A model generated the notes under the pieces. That model saw only the letters and a program-made list of their open reading frames with translations, searched no databases and was not told the DNA's origin. 64,000 nt of DNA. Source: Allantophomopsis cytisporea (lineage: Eukaryota; Ascomycota; Leotiomycetes; Phacidiales; Phacidiaceae). Position numbers and translations under genes: made by a program. Positions 14,970 through 25,974 of the stretch are shown piece after piece. How positions within the stretch are numbered: position 1 is the stretch's first letter; each line of letters starts with the position of its first letter. Where the stretch lies: NCBI GenBank assembly GCA_024752435.1, contig CP103021.1, forward strand, positions 1,674,001 through 1,738,000, read 5' to 3'.

Positions 14970-17200
14970 ATGGCGTCAAATGCCATAGACCCGCTGGCAA
15001 TTCGTCCCTCGATTGAACAACTTCCGACTGATGACAATCATCACACTATCGTCCCTTCATTGAGAAAAGAATTCTCCACTATGCAAGTGGCGATGCCTTC
15101 AAATACTTCTACTCATAACCATTCGCATCCTCCCTCTCCCGATAACTGTACCGCTCACCACCACCTCCACCACCACCACCACCACCACGACGACGACTCT
15201 AACTCTACGTCTACGATAACCAATATCTCTTCCGCGTCGAGGTTGGCCGGTCAGAGTGTTGCGCCCTTCCTCGCGAAACATATTCCTGAGCAGTACGCTC
15301 CGTTAGGATTACAGGCAAAGAGAACAACAGTGGAGAGGCGAAAGGATCCAAATACAAAATATTGTTACCGCCACAGACCTGGTTTGGAGTGCAGAAGAAG
15401 CGCCGACGAGCCTTCAATGGAAATGCTTCAAAGGGTATGTATTACTTCGCGAGAGGGAAGAGACAATGAACTGACGTGTTGTAGAACCTCGAGAGTCTTT
15501 CATCGGCTGATCAACAAGGCATATCGCATGTCTGGTCACTCTTTTCCGCCGCCCCTTCACAACATCGAAATCTGATGCTCCAAGGCATCCTTACACAATG
15601 CTGCTTCCCACAACTTTCCTACCTCTCAACTGCAGTGCGCGATCTTATCCGAATCGACTTCATCAGCGCTCTACCTCCCGAAATCTCTTACAAAATTCTC
15701 TGTTACCTCGATACAACATCTCTATGCAAAGCTGCCCAGGTCAGTCGCAGATGGAGGAATATGGCCGACGATGACGAAGTCTGGCATAGGATGTGCGAAC
15801 AACACATCGATCGAAAATGCACGAAATGTGGTTGGGGATTGCCCTTGATGGAGCAGAAGGCTTTGCGAAATTATAAGAGAGAGAGGCAACTCAGAGGAGT
15901 AGCAAAGGGACAAAATCAATGGTCGCCACCTATGACTCCTCTACCTGACTCTTCACAGACAACCAACAACGAACTTGCCCGTATACCAAAACTCAATGGC
16001 AGTAAGAGAGATGCCTCTTGCCTCGACGCCTCCTTATCCCCCGAACTCGACCCCACCAAGCGCGTCTGCACCACACCCGCTTCCCAGTCTGTTGAGAAAG
16101 GCTACTTCACCGAGCCCATCTGGAAGCAAAAGCCATGGAAGGAAGTCTACTCTGAACGCTTCAAAGTCGGCACGAACTGGAAGTATGGCCGTTGCACGAC
16201 GAAAATCTTCAAAGGTCACACAAACGGCGTTATGTGCCTGCAGTTTGACGATAACATCCTTGCTACTGGCTCTTACGATTCGACGATCAAGATCTGGGAT
16301 ATCAAGACCGGCAAGTGTCTTCGTACATTACGTGGTCACACCTCGGGTATCCGCGCCCTGCAGTTTGATGAGCAGAAGTTGATCTCAGGATCTCTCGACA
16401 AGACGATCAAAGTGTGGAAATGGCGAACGGGCGAGTGCGCAAGTACATACCGTGGACACGCAGATGGCGTCATCGCGCTACACTTTGACGGAAACCTTGT
16501 AGCAACCGGCAGTATCGACAAGACAGTAGCGATCTGGGGCTTCAGCAAGGACCAACAAATGACGCGCTTCAGTCTCCGCGGCCACACAGACTGGGTGAAT
16601 GCGGTAAAAATCGACAAGGCGAGCCGGACCGTCTTCTCCGCAAGCGACGACTGCACAATCCGCCTCTGGGATCTCGACACGAGGCAGTGCATCAAGGTCT
16701 TCGAAGGCCACGTCGGCCAAGTCCAACAAGTCCTCCCGCTGCCCGCCGAATACGAGCCCGAGGAAGCCGACCTCGACGATGACGCCGCAAGCGAGCACTC
16801 TACCTCTGCCCACCTGCCCGCCTCGGTGCGCAGCAACGCCAGCCCTGCGCCCCCTAACCCCTTCGGCTTCGACGCCGCCCGCCCCCTGCCCCCTCGCTAC
16901 ATGCTCACCGGCGCTCTGGACTCCACCGTCCGTCTCTGGGACGTCCACAAGAACAAATGCCTCAAGACCATGTTCGGCCATGTGGAGGGCGTGTGGGCCC
17001 TCGCTGGCGACAACATGCGTGCTGTTTCGGGCGCCGAGGATCGCATGGTCAAGGTGTGGGATACGAGGACCGGGAGCTGTGACAGGACTTTTACGGGCCA
17101 TGCTGGCCCCGTCACGTGTGTCGGCTTGAGTGATCGCATGTTGTGTACTGGGAGTGAGGACTGTGAGGTTCGATTGATGGATTTCGGGGAGGATTTATAA
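14970..17200 (+). CDS. sconB: F-box/WD40 protein, Met30/sconB-type SCF ubiquitin ligase subunit
   Basis: Substrate receptor of an SCF E3 ligase that turns off sulfur assimilation (MET30 in yeast, scon-2 in Neurospora, sconB in Aspergillus). Exons 14970-15434 and 15485-17200 (50-base intron, GTATGT donor); 726 residues. The N-terminus has a poly-His tract at roughly residues 62-75, then a Cys/His/Arg block ([14 protein letters not shown]) seen in this subfamily. The F-box starts near residue 218 ([10 protein letters not shown]) and is followed by a CTKCGW motif. Seven WD40 blades run from about residue 397 to the end, each with GH and WD-type anchors. An acidic and Pro/Ser-rich insert lies between blades 5 and 6. 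The splice joins MLQR to [11 protein letters not shown] and restores the conserved region before [11 protein letters not shown]. Subfamily assignment is strong; the sulfur role is inferred. Confidence 0.9.
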
Positions 17201-17239
17201 GGGATTTTTTTCAGGGGGAGGTGATATGAGGGATTTGCT

Positions 17240-17269
17240 GCGATGCGATGCGATGCGATGCGATGCGAT
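17240..17269. repeat. GCGAT x6 tandem repeat
   Basis: Six exact 5-base units just 3' of the F-box gene stop, within its probable 3' UTR. Confidence 0.95.
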
Positions 17270-18727
17270 TTTCATTCGATTTGAGGATTTTACGGATCGC
17301 GAATTGCAGATTCCAGATTGAGGATTGAAGATTGGATGATTCTTGATATGATTTGAGCACGATTTTGGGGATACCGATTTTTTTTTTTTTAGCGGGTGTT
17401 TTCTTCGGTGGGTCTGGATTGATTTGGTTTGGTTTGGTTTCGGTGTTGAATGGATGGTTGGGAAGGTTCATGGATTTGGTCATGGGAAGGGGTGTGGCGG
17501 GCATTGGGATTCAATTGATGGATTGATTGATTGGCGTAGAACCGGTTTTTGGGGGCTTGTAGATTTTTAATATACCTTTTTGATTGTGCTTTTTGGGGGG
17601 GATGGTTGGTGAGGAGGTGAGTGTGAGTGAATATACTGAATTAGCATGAACCTTTCTTAGTAAGTCTAGTTCTTGTGATGTCTTTTGTGAGCCAAGGTGT
17701 CGTACCATCGAAGGTGTTCTCTGTTATCAAGGATTGGATCTTACTACGCATTTGATTATCACAGTGTGGAGCAATCATGTTTGTGGCTGGGTTTGGCTTG
17801 GTGGTCATCTCTTGCTGGTCGTGCTCGGAACGTTGTGTTTGTTTGGTTGGCTTGAGCTCACTGATCGGCGGTAGGGTATGGAGAGTTGACGGGATTTGTG
17901 GGTGGGGTTCTAGGATTTGGACTTGCACTTGGACTTTGACCTGGGGATGGACTTGGAGATGGACTTTGACTTGGAGCTCGTGATGGCATTGATGATTTGG
18001 CCAGTCTTAATCACCAACAGACTCAGGATTTCGCGATGTAAACTTTGCATGAGTAGCCATGTAGGTGAGTGGTTGGATATAGAGAGGCTATTTAGGATAT
18101 TCTATGAGTAGTTCGATATACTGTGGATATGGAGTCTACACTTCTTATCTTGGAGTCGCTCACTTTGTAGGTGAGAGAGACAGACACATCGATTCCTTTC
18201 CACTCTCTTGATTCCTCGACTTGACTCACTCACTGATGGGCACAGATTGCAACATACCTCGTCAGTGAGTCGCCTCTCTGGATAGATCAATGTTGTCTGC
18301 GACTTCGTCCCAACGTGGGAGGTTCTATTCAGCGGGTTCAGGGCCTGCCACCTCAGTCATCTTGACAATGGAGCTCTGTCACCTGGTAATGTAGTTGAAG
18401 CTCATTGTTCACGACTTTTAACACCAGCGAGTGACTCATTGCGCTAGGTGAGTCACCACTTATCCTTTACGAAGCATGAAGCACGAGGCACGAAACACAA
18501 CACTTAATGAGATGGTGGTATAGGAACTTAGTTCTTCCACTCTTCTGCAGATCATGGCTGTTACGATTAACTACATACTATGCAGAAACTTTCCTAGTGA
18601 TCGATGGAACTGATCTCTACGTCCAATTCGATTCGGAGGAAGTATCGGTCCACATCTTCTATGAGCCACTGTCTTGGCTATATAATCCACGCTCTTGCAC
18701 CAAGGTGGGATGTGAAGCTGACCTGCA

Positions 18728-18771
18728 AGATGATGATGAACAAGGATGCCCATCTAACCGGTGGATGCCTC
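18728..18771 (+). repeat. 44-base dispersed repeat, copy A
   Basis: Matches 22562-22605 at 39 of 44 positions without gaps. Both copies keep the same potential reading frame (DDDEQG...SN.WMP), so they may be fragments of one decayed coding element. No longer homology is visible by eye. Confidence 0.6.
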
Positions 18772-20072
18772 ACTGAATTTCAATATCTTCCCACGTCAAC
18801 AGAGTAAGCGCTTTGTTTTATTGGCAAGTCTGGGTGTCGGACGACCCAAAGATTAGACGAGAATATGATAAGATGAGATGCATAATAGATCAAGGAGCTA
18901 TAATCGTTCGAGCGAATCAATTTTGTAGCAGCGCTTTTGCAATGCAGCATTTCACTCACAAACTATTCGCATATACATCTGGTTGGGCGATGAGCCTTAT
19001 ACGGTGGGACTGTCAAGAGTATTGAGATGAGACGGAGCGCTAGTGTTCTACAATCCTTCGTATATCGCGCGGCTCTTGCATATCTTGCTTCAATCGGAGC
19101 TTATGAGTATAAGAGCTACAAGACCCTAGATGTTTGGACAGTTTTGAATCAGCATCAGACTCTCTTTCAATCTTTTGAGCTTCCTTCACTTCTCCGCCGG
19201 CCGGCGCTTTCTCCAACACTCGATTCATTTTACCTTTTGCGTTTCAACGTGTCCGCCAACTACCAACCATTGAAAATGCGTTTCTACCTTCATTTCCCGA
19301 CTTCAATCTCTAGCAAGCAGGCCCCAAGCGAATGCATGTGGTGCTGCATTGTGTATTCCCATTCTGGTCATATACCTTGATGCGGAGGATGACGATAATT
19401 GTTCTTCTCCACAATTAACGCATGGTCACATAACTATTTCTTTAAACAAAGAATCTTATTAATATCATTCTAAAAACAGGATAAAGATATTAGACGCGGA
19501 ATTTTCATTAACGAATGTGGTGTGGAAAATATATATCTTCGTGGAACACGTCGTCTACTGTATATACTTTGAGCTACGATAGCGCATAGTAATAAGGTTG
19601 AAGACTGGATCAGAGCGAGAATATCCACGTAAGCGCGCATACACTACTGTATTCACTATGCTTGTATCGTTATTAAGCATACAACCTATAGTGGCTTTGG
19701 TACCCAAAAGAGCTCTGTCAGTCTGAAGGCTCCGTTGTAAGCGAAAATCGGGTCAATACGAAGTATAGACACTTCATTTTTCTTATACATAGTAGATAAC
19801 ACTGTCAATCCAGAATCGAAAACTACCGAAGATCAGACTCCTCCTACGATCAGCATCCTTCTCACAATCCAAGGTTAACAATTCTTAACGTCAAGCACTC
19901 GTAGGGTGCCTGGTGCTAAAATCTTTGGGAAAGTATAAAGAGCAACAGATTGCGCCAGGCTATCTTTCACCACTATACTGTTCCTACAAAGCTAACCACT
20001 AGTCATATAATTAACATGCAGTCCAAAGCAAAAAATCAGAACAGAGGGAAAACGCTTACAGGGTCACGAGCT

Positions 20073-20981
20073 CTAGCCCTTGCTGACAGTAATGCTGCCT
20101 TGGCCGCTGCCACTCCAGCTCTCAACAGCCATGACCTGGTAGTTCAAGGTGCCGAGTGACATTCCTTGGGCGGCCCACGCAGCAAAGTGGTTCTCGACTG
20201 TCACAGTGCCACTGGTGCGAGGGCTCTGGCGAATTGATATGTATTGGTTGAATGTCGTGGTACCTTGAATCGAAGGTTGGTTGACTTGCTGGTGTTCCCA
20301 GATATCATAGGTGGCACCATCACTGACAACTGTGCCTTTGTTGGTGCCGACTGTTTGATAGCCGGTTGGATCTTCCATGATGTAGTCTAGACATTTGGAT
20401 GTCAGTTTTCTTTGTAATAAAACAGCACCAGGGAGCAAGTTATCTTTTAGGAGCCTTGGGAGTCATTGCTGTAGGCTATATAAGAGATTATGCGGCCTTT
20501 TAAGTTGAGGTAAGAATTAGAAGCACAGATTTTTGCTTACATTCAACAAGTGGGTTGGTGGACCAGCCGTAAACGCTGAGTATACCAACGCCGGATGCAG
20601 AGAAACTGCCACTATAGGTGATTGGGCTGAAAGACGGAAGTCAGTCCGGGAGCAACAATGACGGTTACAATGAAGAAGTGATTATTACCTCTGATCTCCG
20701 GGTTGCCAGCCTAGACCAACAACGAAGTCCGCTTGGGTATTGTAAGAGACCGAAAACTGTCCAGAACTTTGATTCGGCGTATAGGTAACACTTGCTCCGC
20801 TTGCTACATAGTCCTGGTTGAAGTTGACGCTTTCAGCACGGCGTTTGATATCGTTGGACAAGGAAGAATTCCCACTTGTCAAAGAGAATGTTGGCATCCC
20901 TTCAGGCATGGCCGTAGGAGCTGGAGCTGCGAAAACTCCAACGGCAGCCATGGAGAGGAGAGCGATTTTTGAGAAGGTCAT
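20073..20981 (-). CDS. Secreted endo-1,4-beta-xylanase, glycoside hydrolase family 11
   Basis: Cleaves internal bonds of xylan outside the cell. Exons 20981-20689, 20626-20541, 20386-20073; introns 62 and 154 bases; 230 residues, the usual single-domain size with no cellulose-binding module. Residues 1-19 form a signal peptide, followed by a propeptide ending at the basic site KRR (46-48), so Kex2 processing is likely. The GH11 jelly roll shows [21 protein letters not shown] with nucleophile E126, and the acid/base E215 in MAVESW. Splicing through the second intron creates the codon for Y127 in the VEYY motif, which supports the model. A TATA-like sequence lies at 21111-21116 (minus), and an XlnR-type box lies further upstream. 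It may serve plant cell-wall attack; some GH11 proteins also trigger plant defence, which cannot be judged here. Confidence 0.95.
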
Positions 20982-22109
20982 TTTTGCAATAAGATTGGGA
21001 CAAGTCCGAGTAGAAGTAGAGAATGGTAGAAGTTGGTAAAGAAAGAAGTGAAGAATGAATGGTAAGCGCTTGCTCAGGTAAAAAAAAAAAAAGTCGTTAC
21101 AACCTCGACTCTTATATCACCGTTGAACAATCCTTTAGGGAAGTGTATGCGGCGGTGACATAATAGCCCCTAAAGCACCACTACCCACCTGAGTAACTTT
21201 TGATGAGTGGATACATCAAGAAGAGCATACTCTGAGTTTACCCGTCGGAATAGGGCTAGATCCACGGCCGGCTAAATGACACTTAGCTAGGGGGGATTAT
21301 ATGTCGATACCCATATATCTATCGAGTTTCAACTTGTTTGGCCATCTATCCGAAATCTGAGAGGGCGACTCAAAGTCGCGCGGCGGGGCAGCTAAGTGTT
21401 AAGGTGTACTTCTCCACTCTCTCGTGTTTTATCATGCGCGCCTTTCCAACCTCCTCATAATACTGACCTTGCCGGCAAATCTCAGCAAGCTGCCTTTACC
21501 TATTACAAGGGAGTATACAAAGTCATGCAATCTAGCAAAATTTTAGATCAATTATGAATTATCACCTTCATTTTGTGGTACTGTAACATTGGAGGTATTT
21601 ATCCACAAGATCACCGCCAAAAGCATCTCAGACGTGCATGCATCCTTAAGACTCGATGAGTTAATATCATTGCAACTAGTCAGTCCTGAGGTTGCAGTCA
21701 GCCGCTTTATGCCTGTAACAGTCCAGATGCTTTTTATACTTATTCGCAATCTATTCAGTCCCTTCCTACGTCTACCCCGTCACGAACTCAAATCAACCCA
21801 GACCCGATCACCCGAACTTCTTGTCACCCCACAGTATACACCAGCACCACATTTCACCTCATGCTCTTTCTGGGTCAAGCCGGCAATCGAAGAACATTAA
21901 TGCCCATTGTAAGCGTAGTATATCGGAAAGAAGGAAATCGGGACGCCGGGTAAGGTATCTATCCATATTACCATGTTTCACTTTCCCTCTAGCGAGGAAT
22001 AATCACAAAGTACTTCATTTGAAGCAACTCTTCAGCCTATGTATAGTCTCTGGCCCAGTAATTCGACTTAGAACACCCCGCACTCATTTATTCATGCTCA
22101 CCAAACATT
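20982..22109. other. Intergenic spacer with xylanase promoter
   Basis: 1.1 kb. The half near 20982 holds the xylanase promoter: TATAAG on the minus strand at 21116-21111, an A-tract at 21080-21092, and the XlnR/CreA-like boxes. The ORF at 21589-21900 has no recognisable content. Confidence 0.5.
21270..21276 (+). promoter_or_regulatory. GGCTAAA box, candidate XlnR/Xyr1 site of the xylanase
   Basis: Exact match to the fungal xylanase-regulator consensus GGCTAAA, about 290 bases 5' of the xylanase ATG. A CreA-type GCGGGG sits at 21383-21388. Both are short motifs, so function is inferred from position and target only. Confidence 0.4.
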
Positions 22110-22454
22110 TCATGTGTGCAGGGTTACGATGACGCAGGATCGTCGAAGAGTTTGCCGCACCAAAGTAAGCTTAAACCTGATCCCCTTGGAATTGTTTTCC
22201 TTGGCTTGCTTTCGAAATGACTCTTGCAACTGTTGTCGGATTTGGTCTTCTGTAACATCAGCGGAGAGCCTAGTGATGCGCCAGAAATTTGGCTTAGCTA
22301 GTGAGCTGTAAAGATGATTTTGTAGACTCTTAGCTTTATGAAACCGTAAAGCTAGGGTACGAAGAACTAGTAAGACAAGGGTAGTAGCAATAGCCAGTGA
22401 AATGTTGGCGGTAAGTATGCTGTACCAGATGCTATACCAGTATTTGGAAGACAT
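22110..22454 (-). CDS. Small one-helix membrane protein, hypothetical, possibly a truncated gene
   Basis: Single ORF of 114 residues from ATG at 22454 (MSSKYWYS). Residues about 8-32 form one hydrophobic transmembrane segment, followed by a basic stretch and a charged region with WRITRLSADVTEDQIRQQL. That last region resembles the RRM-like N-terminal segment preceding the catalytic part in some fungal multidomain proteins, but I cannot name a family. The chain stops shortly afterwards. The ATG directly follows dispersed-repeat copy B, and no downstream domain is visible, so it may be a stranded 5' fragment. An alternative is that it is non-coding. Confidence 0.45.
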   Translation of the reverse strand: MSSKYWYSIWYSILTANISLAIATTLVLLVLRTLALRFHKAKSLQNHLYSSLAKPNFWRITRLSADVTEDQIRQQLQESFRKQAKENNSKGIRFKLTLVRQTLRRSCVIVTLHT

Positions 22455-22561
22455 GGTAATGGAGTTGAATGGAACAATATCGACGATCAAAGCGCCTCGT
22501 GAAGACAGATTTGTAGGGAATGAAGAAGAAGAAGCAAGATGAGGCGTGAGACGGCTTTGAA

Positions 22562-22605
22562 AGATGATGATGAGCAAGGATGAACATCTAACCAATGGAT
22601 GCCTC
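22562..22605 (+). repeat. 44-base dispersed repeat, copy B
   Basis: Counterpart of 18728-18771, with 39 of 44 identities. It lies about 110 bases upstream of the small membrane-protein ATG. The differences are a/g, cc/aa and gg/aa. Confidence 0.6.
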
Positions 22606-23492
22606 CTACAATGAGGGGTAAGCGCCTAATGGATATAGAGGCTTGGTTTCCATAAGGACGTGCAAGCACAAGTTCTATTACTACCGTGCTTAATCAGGTG
22701 AATTCATTGCTACCCAAAAAAGATAAATTCTCAATAGTCAGGCCATGAGACAATCGATATCTGTGTGAAGGCATTTTATTTGGAGTAGTGCAATTCAGTA
22801 GATCTAAGACAGAAATTTATAAAGCTTATCTGAAGCAGAATTGCGAAGTCTTTTACTCTGTAGATATATTATTCTTCAATCGTTCCTAGATTTATTGCAA
22901 TCATCTAGCTGTTGGATGGAGACCAACATCGTCGCTCCAATATTTTTAGCGGAGATGAAGCTTGGCTTACCCAGCTTTTGACGCATCTTCGCAGTACTTA
23001 CCACAGCATTGACTTCGTCTCGTCTGGATGCAAAGAAAGTCCCTAAGTGACTTGCATCGCATAAGTTTAACATCAGTATCTTATACTTTAGTTACCTGTG
23101 TCCTTGAGCTTTATGGCCACTGAATCTATTATAGAAAACATCTCTTGAGCTACTTCAGGCTCGTAAAACAGAGACAATATTTCGTCTCATATATGGGAGG
23201 GGCCATGTTTGGGTGGACATCGTTCGGGATTTTTATTTCAGCTCTGGGTTTCTGAGCACCACTGGAGAGTCTTGAGAGGCAAAAATACACCAACGGGTAA
23301 GAAATTTGTATTCTGTACTTACCACATAATCTTACAAATTCTTTTTGGGTCATGTCGGCATAATCTCCATCACTAAGTCTAACAGCCAATCCTTTGAGAC
23401 TTGCAACATGCCCATTGCTACCGAATTGCAATTTCATTACATTTTTCGTAACCCGCTCGCATAATCTACATAAACCCACATAGTGCCTTAGA
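22606..23492. other. Intergenic spacer
   Basis: About 0.9 kb between two minus-strand genes. I see no gene, repeat or RNA. It should include the 3' UTR of the phospholipase D-like gene. Confidence 0.5.
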
Positions 23493-25974
23493 TTAAAAAT
23501 CACCAGTACCCCTTACTCTGTTTATAGCGCCCATAAAACCTTTCGCCCAACTAAACCTCCCTGGATCAACACCAATAACATCCTGAGCCTGTTTGCCCTC
23601 TGAGTCCCTCCAAATTCCATCAACTTGACTGACCTGGCCATAGATATGCGTATTCTGATTACGTCTCAAGCCATCAATCCAAGCACGACAGACATGTTCC
23701 GAATCAAACATCACATTAATCTCCTGAGAATGAAACCAAGATTGCGTATCTTGATTTCCATTGCCCTGGATACCAATATGCTCGTCGACGATCATGACCT
23801 TGACGTGACAGTCACGCTTCTTCTTCTTAGCGACGATGGGCACAGTCTGGTCCTTGCCAATATACCAAAACCAATGCAGGTTCTTCTTGCCCGCTTCAGA
23901 AAGAGTGGCGTATAGATTGTGGGCTACCATCTCATTGGTTCCGCCCTGCATTGGTAGAAGCTCACCCTGGATAGTGTCAGTATAGAATGGGAACTCGATG
24001 ATTTGGTACTTACGGTGTCGTTGTATCCAAGACATATGTAGCAGATCACGTTGATGCCCCTCTCACACGCTTCAATGATCGCAGGGATCAATGGTTCGGC
24101 GTTCAATGTTGGACTTTGGATGAAAACGTTCTTTTTCGCGTTACGCAAAGCTGACAACCAAGCTTCGTTTTGCGGATTATATACCGAACGGTGATTTGGT
24201 GTGCCATATGGCTCACGACATACCAACGCAATTGGGAAGGGCTCGTTGTTAGGGTGAGGTATATATGGTGTCATCTCCTCACCTTGTGGGCATTCTGGTG
24301 CAGTGCCCTTGAAACCGGGGTTCTTGGTGTGGTTGAGATGTCGTGTGATTGCTTCCATTCGGGTCTCGTTTGGTTTCGGGGATACAGCAGTTTGGACTCG
24401 GGCAACTTCTCCAGCGATATCTTCGTCATAATGGGGATCATCAGTGGTGTGCTCGGGCAGGAGACCAGTGGCTGGAGAAGGATGCTCAATCTGACGTTGA
24501 TCTAAGGCTTGTGTGCCCGATCGGAAGTAGAGATCGCATTTTACGTCGACGCTCTTAGCGGAGTTGTGGATTTGTATATGCTCATCGCCAATAGGTCCAT
24601 TTACTTCTGTATTCCCCTCCGAAGCCATTTGACGAGCGGCCTCTCTAGCCCCAAATTCCTCAACGGAAATCTCAGAGCCACCGTTCACCTCTTGACCATT
24701 GATGGGTTCGTGCTTATCAACAGCTTCACCACGGACCTCATTTGTACCCACAGCGTGCAAAGTACTCTCCGTAGTAGTCGGTCCGGCCATCGAATCCGAG
24801 TAGCTAGAGCTGACAGGCCCATTCATATCAAGACCTCCCTCTACTGCAGGAGCATCACGGCTTGGCAGCGTAGGATCAAGATGCAAGTGCCAGGAAATCA
24901 ACGCCATGTCGTATATGGAGTCCACAATCGGGCCTTCGAGGTGAGTCATCATCTCCAAATTATCATTGTCCTGGATATTGTTGCTTTGTAGTACTGCATA
25001 CTTTCTGTCGACAACCATATACTTGCAATGGAACGTCCCGAGCATCGGCCGATGATAATTCATAACTTGTAGCTCAATATTTGGAATTTCTTCTGGTCCT
25101 GGAATTCCAACCGCTTTTCCTCGATACTCCTTTTCGGACACAATGTAATGGGGTTCCAGTAATTGCTTTGGACTTCCTCGATCATAGAGAATTTTCATCA
25201 CTACTTTTTCACCACGCTCCCCGGCCTTCCGCGAGAGTTCCTTCATGGCATTTGTGATATACGCTGACGCAACGGAGTTCTGCCAATAATTGGTGGCAAG
25301 GAAAACTTCTTTTTCCGCACGAACAATCAGATTAGACATGTGTCGCATGATATCTGGTACACTGTGTGGTATTAGTGTCTATCATTATTTAGAACAGCGA
25401 AGTCTTATACTTACACAGAAATAACAGACAGCGGAATTGTTCCACAAGACCCCATCAATGGCGGACTAACCATGGCTCCCGAAACACTTGTGTCCAAAGT
25501 ACAAATAGCATCATGATACATCTAAACGACCGAAATTGGGCATTATATTCAATGATGATATGCAAGTTCATCGAAAGATCGACTTACTCGTAAGAATAGT
25601 TCACTGGGTTGTGTAGGACCCCATTTCCCACATTCGAAAGCTCTCTGTAAATCCTCAGGAGTGTGCGAGTCTCGGTGATGCCGTGCTGTATTGGCAGGCT
25701 CCTTTCCTCCTGCTGCATGGCCTCCGTATAATTGTTTCCATGCATCAGCGGGCGTCATTTTCGGATTACTAGCGAGAAGCGACGATACGGTCTCGGCTCC
25801 ATTGCACAGTTGGTAGACCTTGTCGGAAATCATGACTTTGGAATCTTGAATTTTTTGGACGGGATGATAGTTCCGATCTCTTTGACGTCGAATTGTCAAG
25901 GCACTGTAAGGAAAGATAATGAATAATTGTAGGAATAGTGAGATTATGGCTTCGAATGTTGCAGCGAGGGTCAT
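23493..25974 (-). CDS. Phospholipase D superfamily protein with two HKD motifs
   Basis: Predicted phosphodiesterase/phosphatidyltransferase related to fungal cardiolipin-synthase-like PLD proteins. Exons 25974-25588, 25521-25415, 25361-24014, 23966-23493; introns of 66, 53 and 47 bases with GTAAGT donors; 771 residues. One N-terminal membrane anchor (about 5-27) suggests attachment to an internal membrane. HKD motif 1 is H276-K278-D283 in FHCKYMVVD, followed by QSNN; HKD motif 2 is H668-K670-D675 in CHVKVMIVD, followed by GNGNQD. Both are complete, so the enzyme should be active. A disordered linker (about 345-520), rich in Glu, Ser and Pro, separates the two halves. The C-terminus GRFSWAKGFMGAINRVRGTGDF-type ending is characteristic of this fungal group. 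Substrate is unknown. Confidence 0.93.

Larger units (their letters stand above)
17201..20072. other. 2.9 kb gene-poor spacer
   Basis: I can support no gene. It contains a GCGAT tandem repeat, a degenerate GGACTTGG-like array at 17915-17980, and one copy of a 44-base dispersed repeat (18728-18771). The ATG-initiated ORF 19027-19380 (117 codons) has no recognisable family and I do not call it. Confidence 0.5.

Noticed and set aside
14961..14984. CYS3/METR-like site (ATGRYRYCAT) at the F-box start codon
   Set aside because: Only a near match (ATGGCGTCAA) that overlaps the coding start; position and mismatch make it unconvincing.
19027..19380. 117-codon ATG ORF
   Set aside because: No recognisable domain, no splice or composition support, surrounded by non-coding sequence.
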